DNA of 64,000 nt, from assembly GCF_026011715.1 (NCBI RefSeq), contig NZ_BRVM01000003.1:189297-253296 (forward strand), given 5' to 3'. The stretch's first letter is position 1, and every line of letters begins with the position of its first letter. Positions 17,474-27,069 of this stretch are shown in pieces. Below the pieces are notes generated by a model, which was given only the letters and a program-made list of their open reading frames with translations, was not told the origin of the DNA and did no database searches. A program made the translations under genes and the position numbers. The stretch is from Cytobacillus sp. NCCP-133 (GTDB taxonomy: Bacteria > Bacillota > Bacilli > Bacillales > Cytobacillaceae).

Positions 17474-18655
17474 ATGAATACACAAAGATGGATGAGCAGA
17501 CAGTTTTTCAGTTTTTTTATGACTTGGGGTGTTTTTCTGCCCTATTGGACTGGGTGGATGATCCATATAAAAGGCATGACGGTGTCACAGGCGAGTTTAA
17601 TCATGAGCTTAGGTTTGGCAATACGGGGACTTGCCACACTCGTTGCCTTTCCTTATTTATCAGGAAAATTCAGCAGTAGAACCCTGCTAAACGGGATGGC
17701 AATTGGCACACTGATCGCCATTTTATGCTATATCCCGGCCAATTCATTTACAAGCCTGCTAGTGGTAACGCTGCTTTTACATTTCTTTTATCCGGCGCTG
17801 ATGCCCGCATTAGATAGTGCTGCCGGTATTCTTGTACAAAGTAAACAATTAAGAGATTACGGAAAAAGCCGTTCCTGGGGATCGATCGGATTCGTCGTAT
17901 CTGGCATGGTTTTGACTTTCTTCACCGGGGCACTTGGGGACGAAGCCATACTCTGGGCGCTTGTGCTCGGCATGATCGTATTCCTGAGTCTCGGTTTTAT
18001 GGGTATACCTGTAGTTTTATCTGCAAAACCAAAAACCGGCCAGACAAAGGGGGCCATAAAGAAGTTATTCAGCATCCATCACTTTGGCCTGGTGCTCATC
18101 ATTGTGATCTTGCTGCAGGCAGCCCATGCTTCTTATTACAACTATGGATATATCTATTTACAGGAAATCCAGGCACCAAAATACTTAATCGGCGTGATCA
18201 TTAATATTGCCGTGATTGCAGAAATCCTATTCTTTTTCATTGCCGACCGGACTTTCCGCAAATTTTCAATCGGCTCATTACTGGCCCTGGCTGCACTGGG
18301 CTCAACCGCACGCTGGATACTTGTATATGCCTTTCCGCATGTGATTGTATTTGCGATTGTCCAAACTATGCATGCCTTCTCATTTGCAATGGCACACTAT
18401 GCCTTTATGAAATACTTAATCAAGCATGTCCCGCATGAACAGGTACCGATTACACAAGGGATATACTCTGCCCTGGCACTTAGCTGGAGCACAGCAGTCT
18501 TCACTATCTTCGGCGGGTATTTATATGAAATGGAACCAAGATATGCTTTTATCGGAATGGTGGTTTGCACAATACCAGCGGCGCTGCTTGCTTTTGTTTA
18601 CCGGAGATTGGAAGGGAAGAAAAAAAGTACGCAAACCAGACAGCAGGTGATTTAA
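17474..18655 (+). CDS. MFS transporter, HcaT/YwbF (LacY-related) type
   Basis: 393 residues, 12 helices. SRQFFSFFMTWGVFLPYWTGW and the motif RLATLVAFPYLSGK-like stretch belong to the nucleoside:H+/3-phenylpropionate group (PF01306/PF12832-like). DYGKSRSWGSIGFVVSG is the characteristic loop of this group. Members import aromatic acids or sugars by proton symport. It is divergent from the Crp-type regulator, which may be its controller. ATG 17474 follows CGGAGGGATCCTGA. Confidence 0.8.
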   Translation: MNTQRWMSRQFFSFFMTWGVFLPYWTGWMIHIKGMTVSQASLIMSLGLAIRGLATLVAFPYLSGKFSSRTLLNGMAIGTLIAILCYIPANSFTSLLVVTLLLHFFYPALMPALDSAAGILVQSKQLRDYGKSRSWGSIGFVVSGMVLTFFTGALGDEAILWALVLGMIVFLSLGFMGIPVVLSAKPKTGQTKGAIKKLFSIHHFGLVLIIVILLQAAHASYYNYGYIYLQEIQAPKYLIGVIINIAVIAEILFFFIADRTFRKFSIGSLLALAALGSTARWILVYAFPHVIVFAIVQTMHAFSFAMAHYAFMKYLIKHVPHEQVPITQGIYSALALSWSTAVFTIFGGYLYEMEPRYAFIGMVVCTIPAALLAFVYRRLEGKKKSTQTRQQVI

Positions 18656-19085
18656 TTAAAATTACGCCTGGCCCCAAGCATTTTAAAGCGGCAATGTATT
18701 TAGGGTTAAGCACCAGTCATTCATGATTTTATATGCCGGCATATTTTCCTCCCAATACAGTTTTAGGCATAAAGCAATAATAGTAGATAAAAACCTTTGA
18801 ATCTCATATCTATTAGTTTTTGGGTTTTATGCTTTTATACTATTAATTTTCAACACAAGAAGCATCTCTAGGAATTGACGAATAATTAATTTCATGGTTA
18901 AATATTATTGCCGTCATAAAAATTCTAAAAACCCGGGTTTAGAGTATTTTCCACTATTTCGACGGAAGTTAACTTCATAATTCTCCGTACTGATCCAATC
19001 ATTTCTTGAGGGAACTCCGCAATGATTTTATCATTACTTGAGCATTTTTATTGAATATTAAAAATAAATTGCTGAGGTGATGTTC
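18656..19085. other. Intergenic DNA with one degenerate repeat copy
   Basis: At 18665-18720 there is CGCCTGGCCCCAAGCATTTT followed by AAAGCGG, related to the two better copies near 21.4 and 21.55 kb. The rest is AT-rich with no gene. The end includes the ribosome site of the next gene. Confidence 0.5.
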
Positions 19086-20270
19086 TTGTTAAAATATGCG
19101 ATTCTTTCAGTTTCACTTATTACCGTTATGGCTGGGGCTATCATTGCGCCCGCTGTTGGCTCAATTGCAGTTGCGTTCCCAAATGCATCTGGCTTTGAAA
19201 TAAACTTATTAACTAGTTTACACGCAGCCTTTATGATCCCATTTGCTTTTGTATCAGGCTTTTTATGCCGTTATTTCTCAAAAAAGACTGTATTAATCAT
19301 TGGTCTAGTTCTCTATTTAGTGGCTGGTCTCGGTGGTGGATTCGCCACAAACATGACATTCTTATTATTTACCCGCGCTCTTTTAGGGGTTTCTGTTGGT
19401 CTACTAATGCCGTTATCTACCACTCTCGTATCTGATTACTATGATGGAGAAAAACGCACAAGTATGATGGGACTTGTCAGTGCAGCTACCAATCTCGGAG
19501 CAATTATTGCCATTATGATATCCGGTATTCTAGCAATGCAAGGCTGGAGAGCAGCATTTTATGTCTATGGTATTGCTGCAATTGTCATGATCTTTGTAGT
19601 TGCTTTTCTTCCAAGAAAGACTCCTGACCCCGTAAAAGAAAATAAAACAGCAAAAACTTCTTTACCAAAATCTCAAATAGCGAAATATTCTATATTAATA
19701 TTTCTAGTATTTGTTGTATTTTATTCAATTCCTTCAAATATGGCACTATTCCTTAGAGAAAATGGAGTTACTAATACTGGGATATCAGGTGTCATAATAG
19801 CAGCATGTTCACTTGGTGGATTTTTGGGTGGACTTACATTATCAGGGTTGAAGAAAAAAATTAAAAGTTTGTATGTTCCAGTCCAGGTAATGCTCTTGGG
19901 TATTGGTTTTGGATTGGTTGTATTTACTCAGCCATTAGTCACACTTGGAATTGGGGTATTAATCCTCGGTTTTGGATATGGAAGCCTCGTACCTGTAATC
20001 TTTGATGGTGTTTCAAAAGCGGCTACTGGTGCACAGGCAATGATTGCAATGGCAATTGTTCAAAGTTTTATCTATTTAGGTCAATTCAGTTCTCCGCACA
20101 TTCATAGAATAGTGAGTACTTCTTTTGGAGACGATAGTGTCAATTACTCCTATACAGTGATGGCAATCGTATTACTGATTGTTGGATCTTTGCTCATTCT
20201 TAAATCACTGTATCAGCTGAAATTTGCCAAAGGTACTGAAATGCCAGTACCACAAAAGAAATCAATATAA
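19086..20270 (+). CDS. MFS transporter (12-helix, YdhP/AraJ-like)
   Basis: About 394 residues. GFLCRYFSKKTVLIIGLVLY is motif A in an altered form and SDYYDGEKRTSMMGLVSAAT follows TM5. The whole length is membrane helices with one loop rich in Lys in the middle. It resembles the DHA1/arabinose-efflux-like exporters. The start is probably TTG 19086, 5 bases after GAGGTGA; GTG 19077 and ATG 19080 are in frame but overlap that ribosome site. Codon use is more AT-rich than in the neighbouring genes. Substrate unknown. Confidence 0.8.
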   Translation: MLKYAILSVSLITVMAGAIIAPAVGSIAVAFPNASGFEINLLTSLHAAFMIPFAFVSGFLCRYFSKKTVLIIGLVLYLVAGLGGGFATNMTFLLFTRALLGVSVGLLMPLSTTLVSDYYDGEKRTSMMGLVSAATNLGAIIAIMISGILAMQGWRAAFYVYGIAAIVMIFVVAFLPRKTPDPVKENKTAKTSLPKSQIAKYSILIFLVFVVFYSIPSNMALFLRENGVTNTGISGVIIAACSLGGFLGGLTLSGLKKKIKSLYVPVQVMLLGIGFGLVVFTQPLVTLGIGVLILGFGYGSLVPVIFDGVSKAATGAQAMIAMAIVQSFIYLGQFSSPHIHRIVSTSFGDDSVNYSYTVMAIVLLIVGSLLILKSLYQLKFAKGTEMPVPQKKSI

Positions 20271-20291
20271 AATTTAGATTTTCTAGGATAA

Positions 20292-20336
20292 AGGGTAACG
20301 AGAACATTTCAAGCCTTCTCGGCCCTTTTTTTTTTA
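20292..20336 (+). terminator. Terminator of the MFS gene
   Basis: GGG-CGAGAA and TTCTCG-CCC arms followed by ten T, starting 22 bp past the stop. Confidence 0.85.
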
Positions 20337-20339
20337 CTT

Positions 20340-20821
20340 AAAAGGATAGTAAATCGACTGTGACCACCAAAAATGGTGCTTCTATGTTTAATCCTATACC
20401 TTTCCTGATTTAGGCGAATGACTTCCTTCCTATGAAAAAGCCGATCTAATATGGCCGTGCTGATACCTTGGTCTCCATCCATTCTCCTCTTGCTCTGTTC
20501 CTTTTAGGGAAGTCAGTATGATTGAGCTTTGTTCATAAAGGCTGTAGATCAGATGAAAAAACAGGTTTGCTCCTTTGGTCCATAGCCATATCCATTAGAT
20601 CGTCAGTAATGACATAATCTGCTTTCCAGATCCTTTTGAAGTGGGTTTGGGATTTGGACGGGTATTCCTTGGTCCCTGAGCACATGGACCAATTTCCCCA
20701 TCGTTGAAAAGGTTATCTTGAACCCCTTCTGAATGGCTTCAGGGCCGAGTCCAATCACAATATGGATCTTATCCCACTCCTTGCGGTCATTGGTGAAAAA
20801 GTGTTCATTTCGATTTAGCAA
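20340..20821 (-). pseudogene. IS21-family istB remnant
   Basis: The longest frame has HIVIGLGPEAIQKGFKITF followed by LVHVLRD, close to the IstB Walker region of HLAIGLG-EAIKKGYKV type. Other frames further on read ADYVITDDLMDMAMDQRS and then VSARPY-IGFF, matching IstB DDLMFMAMDQRE and ISTAILDRL. There are several frameshifts and stops, the N-terminal Walker A part is missing, and no istA is present. It is an old insertion scar with no activity expected. Confidence 0.75.
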
Positions 20822-20924
20822 TAACTTTTGATATAAGTATAGCAGTTACACTACCTGATTGTAAACGTTTACATTTTACTAAGTTTAAAATTCCGGGGGA
20901 CTGCTGCTACAATGTAATTGGAAT

Positions 20925-21380
20925 CTACATCAAATACTCAAAAGCACTTCTAATAACATCCCCTCTGCTGATAATGCCAACCAAAACTCCATCATGTACA
21001 ACAGGCAATTTCTTAATTTGCTTTTTTCCCAAAATGTATGCAATTCTCTCCATATCTTCATCCCAATTTACAGTATATACTGTTTTTTTGGCAACCTCCA
21101 TCACATTATAATCAAGAATCTTCCTAGCTCTTTCTTCAAATTCGTCATCATCTCCTTGCAACACATTCACAAAGTAAAAGGCATTCAAAATATTTTCTTT
21201 GTGCTTTCCAATAAAGCGCATAATATCTCCATCACTTATATAACCAACTATTTCATTTCTATCGTTAACCACTGGAACTCCGCTAATTCCGTTTTCTATA
21301 AATTGTTGAATGACGGAACGTACCGTAGTATCTTCTTTTACTTTAATTACCCGTTTTTTCATAATTTCATTTGCTTTCAT
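20925..21380 (-). CDS. Two-CBS-domain protein
   Basis: 151 residues made of a CBS pair: IMKKRVIKVKEDTTVRSV with GVPVVNDRNEIVGYISDGDI (residues about 6-56), then a linker, then VYTVNWDEDMERIAYIL with KLPVVHDGVLVGIISRGDVI (about 98-143). Such stand-alone pairs bind adenosine nucleotides and act as sensors. It sits downstream of no obvious partner; the acyl gene cluster on the same strand starts further upstream and ends at 21738. ATG 21380 follows AAGGGGGATATTAG. Confidence 0.85.
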   Translation of the reverse strand: MKANEIMKKRVIKVKEDTTVRSVIQQFIENGISGVPVVNDRNEIVGYISDGDIMRFIGKHKENILNAFYFVNVLQGDDDEFEERARKILDYNVMEVAKKTVYTVNWDEDMERIAYILGKKQIKKLPVVHDGVLVGIISRGDVIRSAFEYLM

Positions 21381-21389
21381 CTAATATCC

Positions 21390-21446
21390 CCCTTGGTGCC
21401 TGACCCCCGGCACTTTAAAGCGGTAGAAGAATGAGAGTCAGGCACT
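21390..21446. repeat. Short palindromic repeat, copy A
   Basis: GGTGCCTGACCCCCGGCACT followed by TTAAAGCGG and, after a few bases, GAGTCAGGCACTG. The outer parts GTGCCTGAC and GTCAGGCAC are complementary. The central TTTAAAGCGGYA is shared with two other copies in this window. Confidence 0.7.
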
Positions 21447-21529
21447 GTAATATACAACTATTCAAATCCTATTTACTCTTATTATAACAAACTTTTTAGA
21501 AAATTATAAAAAATATTACTTGTGACCAG

Positions 21530-21587
21530 GTTCCTGACCACAGGTACTTGAAAGCGGCAGAATCGTGGGGGGGGCAGAAACCTGAAA
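21530..21587. repeat. Short palindromic repeat, copy B
   Basis: CAGGTTCCTGACCACAGGTA followed by CTTGAAAGCGGCAG and a GGGGGGGG run, ending in GCAGAAACCTG. It has the same layout as copy A, 140 bp away, with outer arms CAGGTT and AACCTG. Confidence 0.65.
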
Positions 21588-21640
21588 AAGGGGGAGCGAA
21601 CTCACCGTAATAGATGAATCCCCTCCCCCTTTAAAGGTGA
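21586..21640 (-). terminator. Terminator of the acyl gene cluster
   Basis: AAAGGGGGAG and CTCCCCCTTTTT face each other about 100 bp past the last gene of the cluster, read on the minus strand. Confidence 0.65.
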
Positions 21641-21737
21641 AGTGTTTAGCAGCTTCTTAATTGAGTTGTATTTGTATCATATCAATCTTTCTGTCCTCAC
21701 TGATGGTAATTTGACAGATAAGCAGGAGGATCAGTCT

Positions 21738-22997
21738 TTACTTTTGATCTCTAGCCAGTGACTCTTGATAGATTTTTTTGAATGCCAGCACCGCATTGTG
21801 ACCTCCAAAACCAAAACCATTTGAAATGGCAATATTCATCTTACTGCTAACGGCATGGTTCGGTACATAATTAAGATCACATTCAGGATCTGGATTTTGT
21901 AGATTAATGGTAGGAGGGGCAACCTCCTCTTCTATGCTTTTAAGCGTAATGATTGCTTCTACAGCACCTGCAGCACCAAACAAATGACCAGTCATTGATT
22001 TAGTGGAACTTACCTTTAAATCATATGCATGATTTCCGAATACCTCTTTGATTGCCTTGGTTTCTGATTTGTCTCCTTCAGGCGTACTTGTTCCATGAGC
22101 ATTAATGTAATCCACTTCTTGAGGATCAAGATTAGCCATATCTAAAGCACGTTTCATTGCATTTGCAGCCCCATTGAAATCAGGAGAAGTGATATGATAA
22201 GCATCTGTTGAGGAACCATATCCAATTATTTCACCTAGAATATTTGCTCCACGTTTTATAGCATGTTCATACTCTTCTAGCAGTATGACCCCTGCCCCCT
22301 CTGACATAACAAATCCATCCCTCATTGCGTCAAATGGTTTACTCGCTTGTTCGGGAGTCTCATTTTGAGTTGACATGGCTCTCATTTTTGAGAACCCGCC
22401 GAAAGCGATCGGTGTTATGACTGCCTCGGATCCTCCTGCCAAGATTGCATCCGTATATCCATGAACGATGTTTAAATATGCTTCACCGATAGCTTGATTT
22501 CCAGTTGCACAAGCTGAAACCGGAGAATAGCTGGGACCTCTGAAACCTGTTTTAATTGCTATAATGCCAGGTGCGATATTACTGATCATCATTGGAATCA
22601 TGAAAGGGGAAATTCGCTTCGGGCCCTTTTCTATCATTATCTTATGGTTGTTTAATAAAGTATTCAGTCCGCCAATCCCCGAGCCAATAAAAATCCCCAT
22701 TCTATCTTTGTTAACATTCTCTAAATCGAGCTTAGATTGTTCTAAGGCTTGCATTGCAGCTGCATAAGCATATTGGACAAATAAATCATATTTGCCTAAT
22801 TCTTTTCTTTCAAAATATTCCTCTCCGTTAAAATCGTCAACCACCCCGGCAATTCTGGTATTAATATCCTTGTATGCTTCATCTTCCAGCTTCTTTATTC
22901 CTGATTTTCCTTGTTTGATGTTGCCCCATAATGTTTCTACATCATTTCCTAAAGGGGAAACAACGCCGCTTCCTGTTACCACTACTCTTCGCTTCAT
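21738..22997 (-). CDS. FabF-type beta-ketoacyl-ACP synthase (KAS II-like), last gene of the acyl cluster
   Basis: About 419 residues. The catalytic triad is intact: Cys163 in SPVSACATGN, His301 in INAHGTSTPEGD and His338 in SMTGHLFGAAG. It should therefore catalyse decarboxylative condensation of an acyl thioester with malonyl-ACP. The start is ATG 22997, preceded by GGGAGGTTATATA; the longer frame upstream has no ribosome site. A second KAS of the same cluster (24890) also keeps all three residues, so neither looks like a chain-length-factor partner. It is not beside fabH, fabD or acpP, so housekeeping lipid synthesis is unlikely. Confidence 0.85.
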   Translation of the reverse strand: MKRRVVVTGSGVVSPLGNDVETLWGNIKQGKSGIKKLEDEAYKDINTRIAGVVDDFNGEEYFERKELGKYDLFVQYAYAAAMQALEQSKLDLENVNKDRMGIFIGSGIGGLNTLLNNHKIMIEKGPKRISPFMIPMMISNIAPGIIAIKTGFRGPSYSPVSACATGNQAIGEAYLNIVHGYTDAILAGGSEAVITPIAFGGFSKMRAMSTQNETPEQASKPFDAMRDGFVMSEGAGVILLEEYEHAIKRGANILGEIIGYGSSTDAYHITSPDFNGAANAMKRALDMANLDPQEVDYINAHGTSTPEGDKSETKAIKEVFGNHAYDLKVSSTKSMTGHLFGAAGAVEAIITLKSIEEEVAPPTINLQNPDPECDLNYVPNHAVSSKMNIAISNGFGFGGHNAVLAFKKIYQESLARDQK

Positions 22998-23170
22998 TAT
23001 ATAACCTCCCATACTCAGTAGATTTCTACCTTACTGCCTTTCATCTTTCAAGAGTGAAACCTCCCCACTATTCAAATCTCCCATGAATAACGATGGAGGC
23101 TCTCCTCTGCATAGTTCTATTTAATAGAATGATTCTCAAGTAACTACTATATCAAATAGTCCTTTATTAA

Positions 23171-24841
23171 TCACCGTCTTTCAAATAAACCTTGCTTTTG
23201 ATCTTTAACCGCTAATTCCCGCACCTTGAAATGTTTCTTTTTCCCTGTTGCGGTATATGGCAATTCATCAATAAACCGGTAAAATCTTGGTTTTTTAAAA
23301 TCAGCTAACATCAGATGGTCTGTACAATATTTATGCAAGTCATTTGCAGTTAAAGAGGGGTCTTCCCTTACAACATAAGCGACAACAGCTTCTCCTCTTA
23401 GATCATCCGGAACTCCCACTACCACTGATTCTTTAATCCCGGGATGTTGATTGAGAATTTCTTCAATCTGGACTGGGTGAATATTTTCACCTGATGATAC
23501 AATCATATCATTCTTTCTGCCGACGATTGTCACGTACTCATCTTCATCCCAAGTACCCATATCCCCGATATAAATCCAACCCTTATAAAAGACTTTCTTG
23601 CTTGCCTCTTCTTTATTGATATAAGAATATGTCGTTTTCCCAGGAGCTTTGACTATTACTTCTCCAACCTCTTTATTATCTTTAGCGACCACATCATCTG
23701 GCTCTGCTTTGCGGTCAGGATACGTTTTCACAACTGCTACATCATCATCTGTACAGGCACGGCCCGCTGATCCGGACATACCAGGTAAGTCATACGGGCG
23801 GAGAAACGTGTTCCAAAAGGCTTCGGAAGTACCATATCCGTTAAAAATATTCGGCGTTAACGATTTTTGATACTTAATGCAGTCTTCTTTTTCCAAAGGG
23901 GCACCCATAGTCACAATCCCTTTTAATTCCGTTAAATCAGCCTTTTTCTTTCGTTGTACATTTTCAAGCATTTTGAGCATTGGCGGAGCACCAATTAAAA
24001 AAGAGATGCCGTATTTTTCTACATATTCTAAACATACCTTTGGATTGAAATACCTGAGGATGACAATTTCCCCTCCAATATATAAGGTTGGCGTAGGTCC
24101 TCCAGAGTGCAATCCTCCGCGATGAAACCATGGACTCATATTCATTGTTTTATCGACTGGACTTAGCGGAAAATGCATCGCAACATCATGAGCTGAGAGC
24201 ACATCGTTAATATTATTTAAAGGTACACCTTTTGGACTTCCAGTCGTACCGGAAGTATAAATTCTTGTCGTTTCATCATATATGTGTGTTGGGCGATCAT
24301 GTTTGGGGTTATCCATTGATTTCCCCTCAACATATTTAGAATAGTCTACATGGCCTTCAGGAACTGTAACTTCGCAAGTCATATCTACCAGTACGATTCT
24401 ACGAGGCTTATGTTTAGACATCTCTAACGCCTTTTCCGCAGTTTCCTTGATCTCAGCATCATAGACAAACACTTCTGGTTTACTGTCATCAATGATTGAG
24501 GCTGTTTCTCCCGGCGAGAGACGGAAATTTATTGTACAATTGATTGCACCAATTTTCTGCGGTGCCAAATAACAGAAAACAAATTCGGCTGAATTCAGCA
24601 GTTGATACATGACTACATCATTCTTTCCTATTCCATCCTCTAATAAAGCATGAGCTAATTGATTTACCTCTTGATTCAATTCAGCATAGGTCCATGTACG
24701 ATTACGTAATGGACAAGTCACAGCTGGCCGTGCTGAAAATCTATGAACATTACGTAAAAAACCCTTCATATAGGTAAACTCATATTCAAATGTATCTTTA
24801 AACATCGTGATATCGTATGTATATTGCCCCTTTTTTTCCAT
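23171..24841 (-). CDS. Class I adenylate-forming acyl/aryl-CoA ligase
   Basis: 556 residues. The ATP motif is IYTSGTTGSPKGVPL (about 190-204), the A5 region is NGYGTSEAFWN, the A7-A8 stretch YKGWIYIGDMGTWDEDEYVTIVGRKNDMI holds the hinge, and the C-terminal catalytic Lys lies in YTATGKKKHF. It activates a carboxylic acid with ATP and transfers it to CoA (or to a carrier). The acid cannot be read from the sequence; the pocket is not obviously of long-chain FadD type. It lies between the two KAS genes with short gaps (48 bp to the upstream KAS, 173 bp to the downstream one), so all are probably cotranscribed. Confidence 0.85.
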   Translation of the reverse strand: MEKKGQYTYDITMFKDTFEYEFTYMKGFLRNVHRFSARPAVTCPLRNRTWTYAELNQEVNQLAHALLEDGIGKNDVVMYQLLNSAEFVFCYLAPQKIGAINCTINFRLSPGETASIIDDSKPEVFVYDAEIKETAEKALEMSKHKPRRIVLVDMTCEVTVPEGHVDYSKYVEGKSMDNPKHDRPTHIYDETTRIYTSGTTGSPKGVPLNNINDVLSAHDVAMHFPLSPVDKTMNMSPWFHRGGLHSGGPTPTLYIGGEIVILRYFNPKVCLEYVEKYGISFLIGAPPMLKMLENVQRKKKADLTELKGIVTMGAPLEKEDCIKYQKSLTPNIFNGYGTSEAFWNTFLRPYDLPGMSGSAGRACTDDDVAVVKTYPDRKAEPDDVVAKDNKEVGEVIVKAPGKTTYSYINKEEASKKVFYKGWIYIGDMGTWDEDEYVTIVGRKNDMIVSSGENIHPVQIEEILNQHPGIKESVVVGVPDDLRGEAVVAYVVREDPSLTANDLHKYCTDHLMLADFKKPRFYRFIDELPYTATGKKKHFKVRELAVKDQKQGLFERR

Positions 24842-24889
24842 CCTTTAATTCTCCTTTTTCGGTATTAAATTTTTCAAAAAGCCTTTTAG

Positions 24890-26128
24890 TTAATTCTCAT
24901 TATATTTACCAACTAGTAATACAGCGTTTTGCCCTCCGAATCCAAACGAATTTGACATCGCCACATTGACCTTACTTTTTCTAGCTTGGTTTGGAACAAA
25001 ATCAAGATCACACTGAGGATCTGCTTGCACAAAATTTAACGTCGGCGGGATAATTCCTTCTTGAATAGCTTTGATACATGTGATGAGTTCGGTTACTCCA
25101 CCAGCCCCCATTAAATGGCCAGTAGCCCCTTTTGTCGAACTAACTGGAATATGTTTAGCTGATTCACCAAACACCGATTTAATTGCCATTGTTTCAATTT
25201 GGTCGCCCAACGGTGTTGATGTTCCATGCGCATTGATATAATCCACCTCAGAAGGCTTTAAATCTGCCTGATCTAATGCCTTTTGCATACAGAAGATGGC
25301 TCCTCGGCCATTTGGTTCGGGGGAGGTAATATGGTGAGCATCCGTACTATTTCCATAGCCTAATAATTCCGCTTTAATGTCGGCGTCCCTTCCTTCTGCG
25401 AACTCTAATAATTCAAGGACCACCGCTCCTCCTCCTTCACCCATCACAAAACCATCCCGATTTATGTCAAAGGGGCGGCTTGCCTTTTCCGGATGGTCAT
25501 TTTGGGTTGATAATGCACGCGCAGAGGCAAGCCCGGCATCCATCAAACTGCATAGAATCGATTCAGCACCTACAGCAACTACAACATCAACTTGTCCTGA
25601 TTTCAAAAGCATTGAAGCCATTCCAATAGCATCTGCTCCAGACGAACAGGCAGTATTCACAGTATAACTCGGCCCTGTAAAATTAAAATAAATACCAATT
25701 TGAGCTGCTGCGATATTCCCCAATATTTTAGGTACAAAAAATGGACTAACTCTATAATTACCACTCTGAGTAATCTGTTCCTGTGTTTCAGTAAGGGTAG
25801 AAATACCTGCTAAAGATGTGCCTACAACTATTCCAACCCGCTCCGGATCAGCTTTCAAATTACTATCAGCTATAGCCTCTTTTGCTGCTATTAAAGCAAA
25901 TTGCATAAATATATCTGTTTGCCGCACTAACTTTTTCGGTAAATAATCCGTTGCAATATAATTCTTTACTTCCGCTGCAATCTTGACCGGCACATTCTTA
26001 GTATCAAAACGACTGATAAAGGATATGCCGCTTTTGCCTAACTTAAGGTTTTTCCAAAAGGAAGAAACATCATTTCCTAAAGGGGTAATTGCACCCATAC
26101 CTGTCACTACTATGCGCTCTTTGGACAT
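24890..26128 (-). CDS. FabF-type beta-ketoacyl-ACP synthase, second copy of the acyl cluster
   Basis: About 412 residues. Triad: Cys161 in TVNTACSSGAD, His301 in INAHGTSTPLGD and His338 in GATGHLMGAGG. It shares the general plan of the 21738 protein but differs clearly in sequence (for example NTACSSG against VSACATG), so it is not a recent duplicate. ATG 26128 follows GGAGGCAATATAGGA; the frame is open for 13 more codons upstream, but these overlap the previous gene's end region. The gap to the thioesterase gene is about 39 bp from the real start, which fits an operon. Confidence 0.85.
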   Translation of the reverse strand: MSKERIVVTGMGAITPLGNDVSSFWKNLKLGKSGISFISRFDTKNVPVKIAAEVKNYIATDYLPKKLVRQTDIFMQFALIAAKEAIADSNLKADPERVGIVVGTSLAGISTLTETQEQITQSGNYRVSPFFVPKILGNIAAAQIGIYFNFTGPSYTVNTACSSGADAIGMASMLLKSGQVDVVVAVGAESILCSLMDAGLASARALSTQNDHPEKASRPFDINRDGFVMGEGGGAVVLELLEFAEGRDADIKAELLGYGNSTDAHHITSPEPNGRGAIFCMQKALDQADLKPSEVDYINAHGTSTPLGDQIETMAIKSVFGESAKHIPVSSTKGATGHLMGAGGVTELITCIKAIQEGIIPPTLNFVQADPQCDLDFVPNQARKSKVNVAMSNSFGFGGQNAVLLVGKYNEN

Positions 26129-26167
26129 TCCTATATTGCCTCCTTGGCTTATAAATTCACTTATCAC

Positions 26168-26599
26168 TTAAACTTGCCACTTATCAACCATTAACTCCCA
26201 AAGTTCAGGATGGCTCTTTTTAAGATTCATCGGAAGTCCTTTTTGATTAGCATATGCATGTGACGTCATTCCATACGCAGCTAACTCTCCATCTTGTTTA
26301 ATCAATTGATATTCAAATGTCAGCCTCGTACGAGTTAAAGATGCCAATGACGTACGTATGGAAATGCGTTCTAAAGGCCGCAACATCTTTTTGTATTGAC
26401 AATCTGCCTTTAAGCAAACTAGTGAAATTCCCCTAGCATGGAAGGTTTCCATGTATGGAAAGCCATGAAAAGCAAGCAGATGCATATACGAGTTGGTGAA
26501 CCACTCAAAATTCTTCGCATAATATGAGATCCCCGCTGCATCACAATCTCCCCAATGAACAATCATTTCATTTTCGCAGCTAACCTGTAAACTTGTCAT
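26168..26599 (-). CDS. 4HBT-type hotdog-fold acyl-CoA thioesterase, first gene of the acyl cluster
   Basis: 143 residues, one hotdog domain. VHWGDCDAAGISYYAKNFEW is the 4-hydroxybenzoyl-CoA thioesterase signature, with the catalytic Asp at about residue 20 in DxDAAG form. The enzyme would release a free acid from a CoA or ACP thioester. As first gene of a set with two KAS enzymes and a ligase it could set product release. No ACP, ketoreductase or dehydratase is present in the cluster, so those would have to come from elsewhere. RBS GGGGGTTGACAA precedes ATG 26599. Confidence 0.8.
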   Translation of the reverse strand: MTSLQVSCENEMIVHWGDCDAAGISYYAKNFEWFTNSYMHLLAFHGFPYMETFHARGISLVCLKADCQYKKMLRPLERISIRTSLASLTRTRLTFEYQLIKQDGELAAYGMTSHAYANQKGLPMNLKKSHPELWELMVDKWQV

Positions 26600-27069
26600 T
26601 TGTCAACCCCCTTTTCTACTATTCATTTCTGGATGAAGAATAGTATAGAATATCTTGATCAGTGGAAATCACCGAGGTTGCAAATACTTATATTCCTTAG
26701 TTTATTCCCTAGTTTAATTAATTCGCTAATATACTAGCATATATTCAAATTTAGTTGAAACTGCATGTAAACGTAAACACCTCAGAAAATCTTGACTCTG
26801 ATTCAGATTTTGCCACTTTTCTCTCAAACAATATAGAAATACCCATTCCATAAATTAAAGATTAGCTAAAACACGAAAGTGCTGCCGCAAAGCAATTCTA
26901 ATTGTGCCGGACGTTAAACTGTGAATCTAATGTAAAATACTATTCATTACATTTAATATAACTTTCCAGTAAATTGACTGTATTAATTTTTGGGTATACT
27001 AATAAAGCCTATTCAAGAGCTAAACGAACTCTGAATAGGCTTTTTTAAATTCTACTTCAAAACCTTGTT
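26600..27069. other. Intergenic DNA upstream of the acyl cluster, no gene seen
   Basis: AT-rich, with the promoter of the acyl cluster presumably near 26.65-26.75 kb. Its left-hand part shows no frame. It ends in a terminator hairpin and an att-like site, both listed separately. Confidence 0.5.
27004..27046 (+). terminator. Strong hairpin terminator
   Basis: AAAGCCTATTCA and TGAATAGGCTTT flank a 16-base loop and are followed by T on the plus side. On the minus strand the T run is shorter (TTTATTAG), so it might also stop mtlD transcripts. Confidence 0.8.
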
